Below, piece by piece: positions 8,655-17,876 of a stretch of DNA of 64,000 nucleotides. Source of the DNA: Burkholderiales bacterium (GTDB lineage Bacteria > Pseudomonadota > Gammaproteobacteria > Burkholderiales > Burkholderiaceae_C); the NCBI GenBank assembly GCA_026932235.1, contig JAIXKR010000003.1, forward strand, positions 1-64,000, given 5' to 3'. The notes under the pieces are model-generated. The model worked only from the letters and a program-made list of their open reading frames with translations, was not told the DNA's origin and did no database searches. Every line of letters begins with the position of its first letter. Positions within the stretch are counted from its first letter, which is position 1. The translations under genes were made by a program, and so were the position numbers.

Positions 8655-9323
8655 TCAGGCGGCCTGGCTGACCCGTTGGCGACGGCGTTGGAGGCCGCCA
8701 ACGCCGATGAGGCCGAGGGCCACCAGCGCAAGAGTCGCCGGTGCGGGAACCGTGTTCTGCGGTTCGGCGCCGAAGACTTCGAGCTTGGCCGAGTTCAGCG
8801 TGAGACTCTGGACGCCCATCCCCACCTCGCGCGACATCCAGAGGTAGAACGACTCGGCGGTCACGATGCTGTTGAAAACGTCGAGCGAGTTGTCGAACAT
8901 CCAACTCTGAGTGCCGCTGGCATTGAGGTAGGTTGCCACCTGCGAACTGCCGTTGCTGGTGGACGAGGCCGGCCGGGGCGCCCAGCGTTCGTAACAGCTC
9001 CCAAACAAGCAGACCTCGTTTCGTGCGCCGGAGAAGTCCAGCGTCAGCACGAAGTGGTCGATGCTGTCGTACGAAAACGATGAGAAATCGAACACGTCGT
9101 AGAACCGGCCGCAGCCACTCGTGTCCGACCGAACGGTGACCGAGTTGCTGTTGAGCACATCGCAGGGGTTGCCGCCTCCCAGAGATGTCGGCGCCACCAG
9201 TCCGGCTCCTGAACCGTAGTCGTGGAAAATCGTTCCCAGCAGGGTTGCCTGTGCCTGGCCGGCGCCGAACAGGGCGCCGACGGCCACCGCGGCCGACGCG
9301 AGCAGGGTACGAAACTTCTTCAT
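8655..9323 (-). CDS. PEP-CTERM sorting-domain protein (sigma-54 promoter)
   Basis: 222 aa from ATG 9323, with GAGGATTCGCC upstream. The signal peptide is MKKFRTLLASAAVAVGALFG then AGQAQA. The mature part has paired cysteines (NPCDVL/SGCGRF and EVCLFGSC). The tail VPAPATLALVALGLIGVGG then LQRRRQR is a PEP-CTERM anchor (VPxP variant). The product should be exported by Sec and processed by exosortase. The middle domain has no assigned function. Transcription very probably depends on RpoN, because a sigma-54 promoter lies 47 bases upstream of the start codon. Confidence 0.85.
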   Translation of the reverse strand: MKKFRTLLASAAVAVGALFGAGQAQATLLGTIFHDYGSGAGLVAPTSLGGGNPCDVLNSNSVTVRSDTSGCGRFYDVFDFSSFSYDSIDHFVLTLDFSGARNEVCLFGSCYERWAPRPASSTSNGSSQVATYLNASGTQSWMFDNSLDVFNSIVTAESFYLWMSREVGMGVQSLTLNSAKLEVFGAEPQNTVPAPATLALVALGLIGVGGLQRRRQRVSQAA

Positions 9324-9369
9324 GGCGAATCCTCGTGGCGTAGTTGAAGAGGTGGTGGATGCCTCCATG

Positions 9370-9388
9370 AAAGCAGTATCCGTGCCAG
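9370..9388 (-). promoter_or_regulatory. sigma-54 (RpoN) -24/-12 promoter
   Basis: On the minus strand CTGGCACGGATACTGCTTT has GG at -24 and GC at -12 with exact spacing, matching the consensus YTGGCACGrNNNTTGCW at all but one key position (C for the first T of TTGC). The predicted start is near 9361, giving a 5' leader of about 38 nt before ATG 9323. PEP-CTERM genes are known to be often RpoN-controlled through the PrsK/PrsR pair, which is not in the window. Confidence 0.75.
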
Positions 9389-9514
9389 GCCCGCGTTTTC
9401 CCCTGCTGCCAGCAACTTAGGGGGATGACCTGCCTGCGGGCCCCCGGGATGTAAATTATCCCGACAGAATCGAAACTGGAGAACGCGCGCCCCAGCGTCA
9501 GGTAGCCGCGCCAC

Positions 9515-9784
9515 GTGGAGATCCCGTCGCTGCTGTTGTCCAACGCCCACCAGGCGCTGGGCAAGCTGAAGTACGACGCGACCTGCACCGTGGGCGGCCA
9601 CACGGGCACCACCACGCAAACGGGAGGATTGACGCTGGACGTGCTCAGCATGTCCCTGGCGCGCGACACGTGGTCGGTGAACATCGCAGCCGACCGCCTG
9701 ACCATCTCCGGAGACGGCCGCCAGACCCAGTTGGGCCCCGAACGCGTGAGCGGCGGCTGGACGCCGAAGATCGAGCCGAACTGA
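9515..9784 (+). CDS. hypothetical protein, possibly a truncated gene
   Basis: An 89-aa frame with a GTG start and no good ribosome binding site. Its amino-acid composition looks coding, not antisense: TVGGHTGTTTQTGGLTLDVL then SLARDTWSVNIAADRLTISG. It could be the 3' end of a larger gene cut by rearrangement. I recognise no family. The surrounding 9389-9514 and 9785-9938 hold nothing recognisable. Confidence 0.35.
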   Translation: MEIPSLLLSNAHQALGKLKYDATCTVGGHTGTTTQTGGLTLDVLSMSLARDTWSVNIAADRLTISGDGRQTQLGPERVSGGWTPKIEPN

Positions 9785-9938
9785 CGGACAGCCGGCGGCG
9801 CTACCTGCCGAAGGTCGCAGCTACCCGCTCCGTGCCGGGTTTCCCCGCTCGTGCCAGCGGCGGTCTGGCCGACTTCACGGGGCGGACTGTCGCCCAGACC
9901 GGTGGACAGTCGGTGCGACGCGGCGCACCATCGCGGGC

Positions 9939-11576
9939 ATGGACCATCGGGCACCCGCACCGGCGGCCAGGGGTAGGCCCTGGCTGGTGCTGGCGCTGAT
10001 CACCGCGGTGATGGCGGCGGCCGGCTGGCTGGTGGGCCGTGGCATGCCGTCGGCGCCGCCGGCCACCGCCGCCCCGCTGCCGCTGGCCGAGGCGCTGGAC
10101 CGCAGCCTCGGCCGCACGCCGTCGCGTGGCGGGCCGGCGCTGGCGATGCGGCCGGCGCCCGGCACCGCCGACGACCCCGAACTCGCGAGCCTGAGCCACA
10201 GCCTGTGCCAGCTCTCGGTCGACCGGCTGCGCGGCCTGGGAGGTCTGCGTGTGGCCGCCTGCGAGTCCACCCGCGCCGCGCTCGCCGCCGGCCTGGACGA
10301 TGTGGCGCTGGCGCGGCTGCTGGCCGTCGACCACCTGGTGCACAGCCGCATCGAGCGTACACCCGACGGACGGCTGCGGCTGCAGCTCGACCTGGTGCAG
10401 TTGCCTTCCCAGCGCAGCCTGTGGGCGTTGGCCACCACCTTGGCACCGGCCGAACTGCAGCGGGTGCCGCAGCAGCTGGCGCAGCAGGTGGCGGGCCGGC
10501 TGGGCCTGGGCAGCGCGCTGCCGCCGGAAGACCAGCCCCAGCCCGCCGCCTTCGAACGGCTGCTGCAGGCCCAGCGCGTGGCCGCCCGCGGCACGCCCGA
10601 CGACCAGCGCGAGGCACTGCGCCTGGTCGACGAGGCGCTGGCGCTGCACCCGGGCCTGAAATCGGCGCGCGTGATGCAACTCGGCCTGCGCAATGCCGCG
10701 CTGCGCTTCCCGACGGCTGCCGAAAGCGCCGACCCCGCGGCGCAGCGGCAGCGCCAGGCGCAGCTGATGGCCGACGCCGAGGCGCTGGGCCGCGACCTTC
10801 TGGCCGACGGACGGGCCGATCCGCGCGGCCTGGTGCTGCTGGCCAACCTGGCCGTGCAGCAACGGCGCTGGGTCGATGGGTTCGCACTGCTCGACCAGGC
10901 CCTGCCAGACCATCGTATCGATCCCGCCAGCCTGCGCACCGCAGCCCACCTGCATGCGATGGCCGGCTACCGGCCGCGCGCGCTCGACCTGGCCCTGGCG
11001 GCGACACGGCTGGACCCGCTGAATGCCGTCAACCACCAGGCCCTGGCCTTCTTCCACGCGCTGCTGGGCGACGATGCCCGCATGCGCGAGCACGCCGCCA
11101 TCGCGCAGCAGCTGGGCGACCGGGTGGCCGTGGTCTACCAGGGCATCGCCGCACTGCGTGCCGGCGACTGGGCACAGGCCGAGGCCGCCACCGTCGAGGG
11201 CCTGCGCGGCGCCGGCGTGGCGCACGGCTGGGTGGCCGATTTCGTGCGCGGGGCCGCCGACCCCACGCAGCGCGAGGCCGCGGCCGCCGCCATCGCCGCG
11301 CTGCCGGCGCCGCTGCAGCACGGCATGGCCAATTTCCACTGGTACCTGGCCTGGCTGGGCGACGTGCCGCGCGCCCTGCAGGCCGTGCAGGGCAACCTGC
11401 AGGGGCCGATCGGTGCCTGGCAGAGCAACCTCTGGTGGCCCGAGTTCTCCACGCTGCGGCAATCCGCGGGCTTTGCCGAGGTGCTGGCCAACACCGGCCT
11501 GCCCACGCTGTGGGCCGCACGCGGCGCGCCGGCCGGCTGCGAGGACCAGGGCGGCGGGCGCTGGGCCTGCCGATAG
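9939..11576 (+). CDS. membrane-anchored TPR protein, paralogue A
   Basis: 545 aa, ATG 9939. There is one N-terminal transmembrane helix (about 15-33). A domain follows at about 45-185 with LGGLRVAACESTRAALAAGL and DDVALARLLAVDHLVHSRI; this resembles the TolB-like/FlgO-like nucleoid found in CadC-type and TPR adenylate-cyclase proteins. TPR-like helical repeats occupy about 200-500, and the end carries LWWPEFSTLRQSAGFAEVL then GLPTLWAARGAP, a motif typical of the C-termini of such TPR regulators. The whole architecture is repeated in the protein at 13413-15080. There is no DNA-binding or cyclase domain, so it is probably a periplasm-facing scaffold or sensor partner. That role is inferred. Confidence 0.8.
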   Translation: MDHRAPAPAARGRPWLVLALITAVMAAAGWLVGRGMPSAPPATAAPLPLAEALDRSLGRTPSRGGPALAMRPAPGTADDPELASLSHSLCQLSVDRLRGLGGLRVAACESTRAALAAGLDDVALARLLAVDHLVHSRIERTPDGRLRLQLDLVQLPSQRSLWALATTLAPAELQRVPQQLAQQVAGRLGLGSALPPEDQPQPAAFERLLQAQRVAARGTPDDQREALRLVDEALALHPGLKSARVMQLGLRNAALRFPTAAESADPAAQRQRQAQLMADAEALGRDLLADGRADPRGLVLLANLAVQQRRWVDGFALLDQALPDHRIDPASLRTAAHLHAMAGYRPRALDLALAATRLDPLNAVNHQALAFFHALLGDDARMREHAAIAQQLGDRVAVVYQGIAALRAGDWAQAEAATVEGLRGAGVAHGWVADFVRGAADPTQREAAAAAIAALPAPLQHGMANFHWYLAWLGDVPRALQAVQGNLQGPIGAWQSNLWWPEFSTLRQSAGFAEVLANTGLPTLWAARGAPAGCEDQGGGRWACR

Positions 11577-11583
11577 GCCGGCA

Positions 11584-12771
11584 TCAGGGGTTGGTGCCTT
11601 CCGGCCCACGCAGTGTGATGCTGCGCAGCCGGCACGCGGTCTGGGTATCGGCATCGGCGGGATCGACCAGCTTGCCGGGGTGATAAACCTCGATGGCCAT
11701 CGCCATCTGGTTGGTGCCCAGTGCGGGCCCCGCGATGAAGCGGCAGGTGCTGCTGGGCATCTTCCAGTCGGTGAGCGTGCTGATGCCGGCAATCGGCGGA
11801 TGGCCGAGCTGCAGCTCGGCCTGCTGGAGCGTCCAGCGCCCGGCCAGCGTGATGCCCTGGAAGACCGAGAACTGGCAGCGCAGCGAGGCGTCTCCGCCCT
11901 CGGCCACGTACCAGCGGTCGCCGCCGCTCTCGAACAGGCGCTGCGCGCAGGTGCCGCTGCCGCCCAGCGACTGGGTCTGCGCACCCCCGGCGGCCTGGAT
12001 CCAGTTCTGTACCGCGGAGTGATCGAGCAGCCTGTCGACCAGCGGCCGCTCGTAGCGGATGAAGGCCTTGGCCACCTGCGGGGGGTCGGCATCCCGACGC
12101 AGCTCCAGCCTGACGGTGCGCGTGGTCAGGTCCGGCGTGCCGGCGGGAAACAACATCACGTTCACGCCGCCCGACGGCATGGCGCCGGCCGCCACCCAAG
12201 GCGCCTCGAAGCCCTGGGCGGGCCCGGCACGGTAGTGCGTGAAGCTGCCGCTGTGGGTCCAGCGCACGTTGACCTGCGCCTTGCTGGTGGCCGCGGCACC
12301 GTTTTCGATCGAGAACGACTGGATCACCAGCGGTGTCCGCAGCTCGATGGTGGCCGACCGGACCTCGCTCTGCCCGTGGTTGTTCATGAACTGGATGTGG
12401 ATCGTCTTCGGCCCTTCGCCGGCCGAGCCGATGAGCCAGCGCCAGGGCAGGTTCTGCGGCATCGGGTTCCAGGCCTGGTTCGCAAACGCGGCCGACTCGC
12501 TGACGCGGAAATGCGTGGCCGCCGGCCCGCTCAGCGTCCAGCTCAGGCTGACGTCTCGCCTGGGCGTGACCGCCGCGCCCCCTTCGATCAGGAAGGCGTT
12601 GATCGACGGTGGCGCCGGCGTCAGCGCGCGCAGCAGGCCGGAGTCGGCGGTCGATCCCGGTGCCGGTGCCGCGGCCTGCACGGCGGCGGCCATCAGCCCC
12701 ATCGAGCCGATGAGGCAGCGGGCACCTGGACCCGGCGTCCAGCCACGGTGTTCGGCACGAAGGCTTGGCAT
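11584..12771 (-). CDS. secreted protein with Ig-like repeats
   Basis: 395 aa from ATG 12771, with GAGGTTCACC just upstream. A signal-like N-terminus (hydrophobic CLIGSMGLMAAAVQAAAPA) is followed by two tandem Ig/fibronectin-like units of about 85 residues, each beginning like INAFLIEGGAAVTPRRDVSL and IQSFSIENGAAATSKAQVNV. The C-terminal half contains four cysteines (GTCAQR, LRCQFS, SSTCRF, TACRLR), so disulfides are likely. No catalytic motif is seen and no family is recognised. It sits opposite the two TPR genes and ends 7 bp from the end of the first, facing it. Confidence 0.75.
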   Translation of the reverse strand: MPSLRAEHRGWTPGPGARCLIGSMGLMAAAVQAAAPAPGSTADSGLLRALTPAPPSINAFLIEGGAAVTPRRDVSLSWTLSGPAATHFRVSESAAFANQAWNPMPQNLPWRWLIGSAGEGPKTIHIQFMNNHGQSEVRSATIELRTPLVIQSFSIENGAAATSKAQVNVRWTHSGSFTHYRAGPAQGFEAPWVAAGAMPSGGVNVMLFPAGTPDLTTRTVRLELRRDADPPQVAKAFIRYERPLVDRLLDHSAVQNWIQAAGGAQTQSLGGSGTCAQRLFESGGDRWYVAEGGDASLRCQFSVFQGITLAGRWTLQQAELQLGHPPIAGISTLTDWKMPSSTCRFIAGPALGTNQMAMAIEVYHPGKLVDPADADTQTACRLRSITLRGPEGTNP

Positions 12772-12933
12772 GGTGAACCTCGCGGCGGTGTGTTGACGAG
12801 CGGATGCGCGGTCGGCATCGTCGGCGGCCGGCTTCGGCGGCGGCATCCCAGCTTCCTGCGATGGCCGGTCCGGCATCGGCGGGGCACAGTGCGCCGCAGG
12901 CCCGGCGCCTTCGTGCCGGTCCGGGAGGTCCCG

Positions 12934-13374
12934 ATGCCCCGCCTGCCTTTCGTCCTGCCCCTGGCGCTGCTGCCGGCCTGGCCGCTGGCCAGCCCGGCCT
13001 GCGAACTGCAGGCCAGCTTCGTGGCGCCGAGCACGACGCGGCTGTCCAGCGCCAAGCCGGTCTACTTCGCGCTGCAGTTCCGCAACGCCGGCAGCCGGTC
13101 GGCCTGCGCCGCCAATGCCGTGAGCCTGGTGCGCCACGCCGACCCGCCGGGCAGCAGCGCGTGGACCCTCGGCGCCGTGGCACCGGCACAGGCACTGCCG
13201 GCCCTGGCGCCGGGTCAGCAGGCCACCGTCAAGCTGGTCGAGGCCTCGCCGCCTGCCAGCGGCGTTCACGTCTACCGCATCGTCTACCAGGGCGCGGTGG
13301 TCGACAGCGATGCGGCCGACCACCAGCCCACGTTGACGCTCGAATTCTTCCGCTCGGCCACGCTGGGTGGTTAG
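12934..13374 (+). CDS. small secreted protein of unknown function
   Basis: 146 aa, ATG 12934, with GGGAGG six bases upstream. The signal peptide is MPRLPFVLPLALLPAWPLAS then PA, followed by CELQASF; the cysteine could be a lipid-attachment site, but SPAC is a poor lipobox. The mature domain looks like a beta-sandwich (VYFALQFRNAGSRSACAANA; GVHVYRIVYQGAVVDSD). It resembles CARDB or other adhesion-type folds only in general pattern. It ends 38 bp before the second TPR gene, probably as one transcript, and is divergent from the Ig-like gene. Confidence 0.7.
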   Translation: MPRLPFVLPLALLPAWPLASPACELQASFVAPSTTRLSSAKPVYFALQFRNAGSRSACAANAVSLVRHADPPGSSAWTLGAVAPAQALPALAPGQQATVKLVEASPPASGVHVYRIVYQGAVVDSDAADHQPTLTLEFFRSATLGG

Positions 13375-13412
13375 GGTCCGCCGCATGGGCCCGCGAGCCG
13401 ACTGGCGCCAAC

Positions 13413-15080
13413 ATGCCGACCATGTCCTCGACACCCGCACCGCCCGCCGCCGGGCTGCAGCGCTGGCTCGCGCTGGCTTCGATCGGCCTGGTGATGGCGG
13501 CCGCGGCGCTGCTGCTGGGCATCGGCCGCTGGTGGGGCGACGCGGCACCGCCGCCGGCGGCCGCCAGCGCCGCCGACGACCTGGCCGGCGCCCTGGACCG
13601 CGCGCTGGGCCGGAAGGACCTGCTGCATGCCGGCCTGGCCATCCGGCCCCTGTCCGACACGCGGCCCACCGGCGGCGGCGTGCTGGCAGACGGCGTCTGC
13701 GACGCCCTGGGCACGCGCCTGGCCCGGCTGGGCGGTCTGCGCCTGGTGCCCTGCCAGGCCACGCGCGCCGCCGTGGCCACGCGGCTGGACGACCGCCAGC
13801 TCGCCCGGCTGCTCAATGTGCGCTGGGTGCTGGGCGGCAGTGTGGAGGTGCGCAGCGCCGACCGGCTGCGGGTGCGGCTGGCCCTGCGCGACGCCGATCT
13901 GGTGCGACCGGACTGGCAGTTGGACGAGGAACTGACGCTGGCCGACCTGCAGGCCCTGCCCGAACGCGTGGCCGCGGCGGCGGGCCCGCTGCTGGGGCGC
14001 GCGGTTGCCGGCCCAGCGGCCGTGCGCATCGCCGACGTCGCCTACGCCGACCTGCTGCGCGCCCGCGAGCTGGCGCGCAGGCCCGGCATCGAAGACCGGC
14101 TGACCGCGCTGCGCCTGGTCGAGCAGGTGCTGGCCGCCGAGCCGCAGCACCTGCCGGCGCAGGTGCTGCACTGGCAGATGCGCAGCGCGCTGGTCGGCAA
14201 TGTGGGGCCGCCCGGCGAGCGGGAGACGGCCGAGCAGATGCACGCCACGCGCGCGGCGCTGCAGCAGGAGTCGCTGGTGCTGGCACAGCGACTGATCGCC
14301 GCCGACCCTGGCGACCTGCGTGCGCAGGCGCTGCTGATGAACCACGACGTGAAGAACCGGCGCTGGGTCGAGGCCTTCGACCGCATGGATGCGCTGCTGC
14401 GGGAGGGCGCCACGCTGCCAGGGCTGCTGCGGCTGGCGGCCAGGCTGCACCTGCACGCCGGCTATGTGAAGCGCACGCAGGAGCTGGCGCTGGCCGCCGC
14501 GCGGCTCAATGCGCTCGACGCCGAGGCGCTGGAGGTGCTGGCCTATGCCCATGGCGCGCGCGGCGACGATGCCGCGCTGCGCGAGCTGGTTGCGCTGGCG
14601 CGCCAGATCGGCCATGGCGGCATCGGTTGGGCGGCCGCGGTCGAGGCCGGGCGCCGGCGCGACCTGGCGACCCTGGCATCCGAGCTGGCCGGCTGGGTCG
14701 GCCAGGGTGGACGTTGGCCCGCCGACTGGGTGCCGGCCTATGCGCAGGCGCTGGCCACGCCGCCCGGCAGCCCGCAGCGGACCGCGGTGCTGGACCTCCT
14801 GGACAGCCACGACGGCGGCACGCGGCAGCACTTTGCCCACTATCTGTTCGAGAAGGCCGTGCTCGGTGGCGTGCCGCACAGCTTGCGCGCGGTGCAGCAC
14901 CACGCGGCGCTGCCACCGGCGGCCTGGCTGCAGTACCTGTGGTGGCCGGAGATGGCCGCCGTGCGCGCCCAACCCGGCTTTGCCGATGCCATGGCCGACC
15001 TGGGCCTGCCGGCGCTGTGGGCGCGGCGCGGCCCGCCCGATGGCTGCCGGCTGCTGGGCGAACGCCTGACCTGCCCTTGA
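13413..15080 (+). CDS. membrane-anchored TPR protein, paralogue B
   Basis: 555 aa from ATG 13413 (an alternative Met lies four codons later). It has the same plan as paralogue A: one transmembrane helix (about 20-40), a TolB/FlgO-like domain (LGGLRLVPCQATRAAVATRL, DDRQLARLLNVRWVLGGSV), TPR-like helices and the C-terminal block YLWWPEMAAVRAQPGFADAM then GLPALWARRGPPDGC. The two proteins share order and motifs throughout but clearly differ in sequence, so this is an old duplication. Its 3' end is close to a convergent histidine kinase gene (35 bp), which suggests one functional unit. The role is unknown. Confidence 0.8.
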   Translation: MPTMSSTPAPPAAGLQRWLALASIGLVMAAAALLLGIGRWWGDAAPPPAAASAADDLAGALDRALGRKDLLHAGLAIRPLSDTRPTGGGVLADGVCDALGTRLARLGGLRLVPCQATRAAVATRLDDRQLARLLNVRWVLGGSVEVRSADRLRVRLALRDADLVRPDWQLDEELTLADLQALPERVAAAAGPLLGRAVAGPAAVRIADVAYADLLRARELARRPGIEDRLTALRLVEQVLAAEPQHLPAQVLHWQMRSALVGNVGPPGERETAEQMHATRAALQQESLVLAQRLIAADPGDLRAQALLMNHDVKNRRWVEAFDRMDALLREGATLPGLLRLAARLHLHAGYVKRTQELALAAARLNALDAEALEVLAYAHGARGDDAALRELVALARQIGHGGIGWAAAVEAGRRRDLATLASELAGWVGQGGRWPADWVPAYAQALATPPGSPQRTAVLDLLDSHDGGTRQHFAHYLFEKAVLGGVPHSLRAVQHHAALPPAAWLQYLWWPEMAAVRAQPGFADAMADLGLPALWARRGPPDGCRLLGERLTCP

Positions 15081-15114
15081 GCGGGCAGGCACTCCCGTCG
15101 GCAGGGGCCGTGCC

Positions 15115-16956
15115 TCAAGGTGGCGCCGGCGGTGCCGACAGCGGCAGCACCCAGGCCAGCCGGCAGCCGGCGCCGGGCCGGCTGTCGACCTGCAGCCGCG
15201 CGCCCACCGCCTCGCTGCGGCGGCGCAGGTTCTGCAGACCGCGGCCAGGCCGCGCCTGTGCGGGGTCGAAGCCGATGCCGTCATCGCGCACCGACAGGTG
15301 CACGCCATCGGGCTGCGCCCGCGCCTCGATCCACAGTGTGCGAGCGCGGCCATGGCGAAGCGCATTGCCCACCGCCTCCTGCAGCATGCGCAGGATGTGC
15401 AGCACGCGCGCCGGCGTCAGCCCGGGCACCGGCGGCAGCAGGGCCACATCGACGTGCAGCTGCACCTGCGCGGCCCGCAGGCGCGGCGCCAGGCGGTCGC
15501 GGAAGCTGGCCAGCACCGCATTCAGGTCGTCGTCCACCGGCTCCAGCGAATCGATCATCAGCCGCATGTCGTCGAGCGCATCACGCACCGCCTGCGACAG
15601 CTGTGCCGGCTCGCTGCGGCCGCCCTCGATCATCGCCAGCACCGACACCAGGTGGCCGCCCACGCCGTCGTGCATGTCGCGCATGAGGCGTTCGCGCTCG
15701 TCGGCCACCACCTGGCGGCGCTCGAGCTCGCGCACGCGCTCGAATTGCGTCTGCAGTTCGGCGGTGCGCGCCTGCACCAGCGCCTCGAGGTCGATGTTGA
15801 GCAGCTCCACCGCATTCAGCGTGTCGACGAAGCGCAGCAGCAGCCGCCATGCGGCCGCGCCCAGCAGCAGCGCCAGCGCGTAGGGCTGCAGCGGCAGCGG
15901 CTCGGCGCCGGCCAGCGTCCAGGCGCCCAGCGGCGGCAGCCGTGCGGCATCGAGCAGCACCGCCGGCACGGCCAGGGCTGCAGCCAGCAGCAGCGCCACA
16001 TCACCCGTGCGCCAGGCCTGCCACGCCAGCCACAGGCCACCGGTCAGCAGCGCCAGGTTGATGCCCAGGCCCGCGGCATCGGGCCCGGCGACGGCGGTGG
16101 CCGCCACCAGCAGGCCCGGGGCCAGCAGCAGGCCGGTGGCGGCCAGCGGCAGGGGTGGCTGCTGCTGGCGCGATGCCAGTGCCGGCAGCAGTGCCGCCAG
16201 CGCCGCCAGCGCCAGGCCGCTCAAGGCCGCGGCCAGCAGGTCCCAGGCCGGCGGCGCCAGCGGCGCCTCGACCACACCACCCACATAGGCCGCCGCCGCC
16301 ACCGCCGCCGCGGCCAGCGCCAGCCAGGCATAGGCCCGCTCGTGGCGGCGGTAGGCGGCCAATACGCCCAGCGTCAGCGCCAGCACGCCGGCGGCGGTGG
16401 CCAGCAGCTGCGGCAGCGTGACGGCCAGCGCCTCGCGCAGCCGCCAGGCCAGCTGCAGGGCCGATTCCGGCCCCACCGCGACCACGGGCAGCTGGCCGCG
16501 CCAGGCCGGGTCGGCCTTCAGCAGCAGGTACAGGCGGTTGTCGCCGGCCTGCCACAGCGCAGCTGGCGCCGGCAGCCACAGCGGCCGCGCCCCCAGCCGC
16601 GCCACCGGGTCGGCGAAGGGCCCGCCCTGGCCCAGGAAGCGCCCGTTCAGGTAGGCGGCGGCGTTGTCGCGCAGCATCGGCACATAGAGCGCCTGCGGGT
16701 CGTCGGGGGCCTGTTCCAGGTGCCGCTGCAGGCGGTACCAGCGGGTGGCCGGGCCGCTGCCGGTAGCGGCATCGTCGCGCCAGCGGTGCGGTAGCGCCTG
16801 CGGCTGCAGACGCTCGTCGTCGAGCACGGCGCCGGCGGCCGCCTGCGTGATGCGCCAGACCGCCGGGGGCGCCGCCGCCTGCTCGCCCAGCAGCAGCACC
16901 AGCAGCAGGCCCAGCGCCGCGGCCAGCGCCAGCGCGCGGCGCCGACGGCCGGTCAC
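15115..16956 (-). CDS. membrane sensor histidine kinase, NarL/LuxR type
   Basis: 613 aa, ATG 16956. There is an N-terminal transmembrane helix, an extracytoplasmic domain (about 35-170, beta-jelly-roll-like: YVPMLRDNAAAYLNGRFLGQ), then about seven transmembrane helices (about 180-390), i.e. a 7TMR-DISM type layout. A short coiled coil (LQTQFERVRELERRQVV) leads to the HisKA_3 box ERERLMRDMHDGVGGHL with phospho-acceptor His429. The HATPase_c domain carries LQEAVGNALRHG (N box) and VRDDGIGFD (G1). The gene overlaps the response regulator start-to-stop by 4 bp, so the pair is translationally coupled. A 90-bp piece of the coiled-coil/HisKA region is duplicated at 24609-24698. Confidence 0.9.
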   Translation of the reverse strand: MTGRRRRALALAAALGLLLVLLLGEQAAAPPAVWRITQAAAGAVLDDERLQPQALPHRWRDDAATGSGPATRWYRLQRHLEQAPDDPQALYVPMLRDNAAAYLNGRFLGQGGPFADPVARLGARPLWLPAPAALWQAGDNRLYLLLKADPAWRGQLPVVAVGPESALQLAWRLREALAVTLPQLLATAAGVLALTLGVLAAYRRHERAYAWLALAAAAVAAAAYVGGVVEAPLAPPAWDLLAAALSGLALAALAALLPALASRQQQPPLPLAATGLLLAPGLLVAATAVAGPDAAGLGINLALLTGGLWLAWQAWRTGDVALLLAAALAVPAVLLDAARLPPLGAWTLAGAEPLPLQPYALALLLGAAAWRLLLRFVDTLNAVELLNIDLEALVQARTAELQTQFERVRELERRQVVADERERLMRDMHDGVGGHLVSVLAMIEGGRSEPAQLSQAVRDALDDMRLMIDSLEPVDDDLNAVLASFRDRLAPRLRAAQVQLHVDVALLPPVPGLTPARVLHILRMLQEAVGNALRHGRARTLWIEARAQPDGVHLSVRDDGIGFDPAQARPGRGLQNLRRRSEAVGARLQVDSRPGAGCRLAWVLPLSAPPAPP

Positions 16957-17612
16957 GGCGGTGCGGGCGGCAGCAGGCCGAGCTGCATCGCCTCGAACAC
17001 CGCCTCGCCGCGCGAATGCACCTCGAGCTTGCGGTAGATCTGCTTGATGTGCGTGGTGACGGTATGCGGCGACATCTGCAGCGCCTGCGCGATGTGCTGG
17101 TACGACAGGCCTTTGGCGATGAGCTGCAGCACCTCGCGTTCGCGCCCGGTCAGCGGCGACGTCATCGGCGCCGCAGCCGGCGCCGCCGCCGGCGTCTGGT
17201 AGCGCCGCAGCAGGTGGCGCGCGATGGCCGAGCTGATCGGCGATTCGCCGGCGATCAGCCGGTGCACCGCCTGCGCGATCTCGGCGGCGCCGGCGTCCTT
17301 CAGCAGGTAGCCGGTGGCACCGGCCTCGATGGCGCCGACCACATGGGCCTCGTCGCCGAAGACGCTGATGACCATGGCCTCGCTGGCCGGCGCCACCTGG
17401 CGCAGCCGGCGGATGACGTCGACGCCGCTGCCGTCGGGCAGATGCAGGTCGGCCAGCAGCACACGCGGCGGCTCGTGCGCGGCCAGCCAGGCCAGCGCGC
17501 TGCGCACATCCGCCAGGGCCGCCGCCAGCTCGAGCCCCGGCGCCGCCGCGACGATGCCGGCCAGGCGGTCGCGCGTGACGGGGTCGTCTTCGAGCAGCAG
17601 GACACGGTGCAT
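16953..17612 (-). CDS. response regulator, NarL/LuxR family
   Basis: 219 aa from ATG 17612; a longer version starting at 17678 would add 22 Pro/Ala-rich residues before the conserved MHRVLLLEDD and is less likely. The receiver domain has the acidic pair D9/D10, phospho-acceptor Asp55 (VLLADLHLPDG) and conserved Lys in YLLKDAG. The LuxR helix-turn-helix is at about 150-205 (LTGREREVLQLIAKGLSYQH; MSPHTVTTHIKQIYRKLEV). It is cognate to the overlapping kinase. Targets are unknown; the neighbouring TPR and secreted genes are the obvious candidates by position. Confidence 0.9.
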   Translation of the reverse strand: MHRVLLLEDDPVTRDRLAGIVAAAPGLELAAALADVRSALAWLAAHEPPRVLLADLHLPDGSGVDVIRRLRQVAPASEAMVISVFGDEAHVVGAIEAGATGYLLKDAGAAEIAQAVHRLIAGESPISSAIARHLLRRYQTPAAAPAAAPMTSPLTGREREVLQLIAKGLSYQHIAQALQMSPHTVTTHIKQIYRKLEVHSRGEAVFEAMQLGLLPPAPP

Positions 17613-17876
17613 GACGGGTGCGATGGTGATGGCTGGGGCCGGCGGCGGCAAGGCCAGTATCGGCGCGGCGGTGGGCACGGGCCCTCCCAGGTTCAGGCGA
17701 GGCGCGGCAGGGCCGGCCCGGCCCGTCCGAACCAGGCGCCCCCAGCGCCAGTCACGAATGGAATATGCGCGGTCATGACGACCTGCTCGTGAAGGAACAT
17801 CCCCTTGGCCGGCGTCCTGGTCGCTGCCGAGGGGTCGTCGCCACTGTCGATGTCCTCTCGCTCCAGGGCGGACTCC

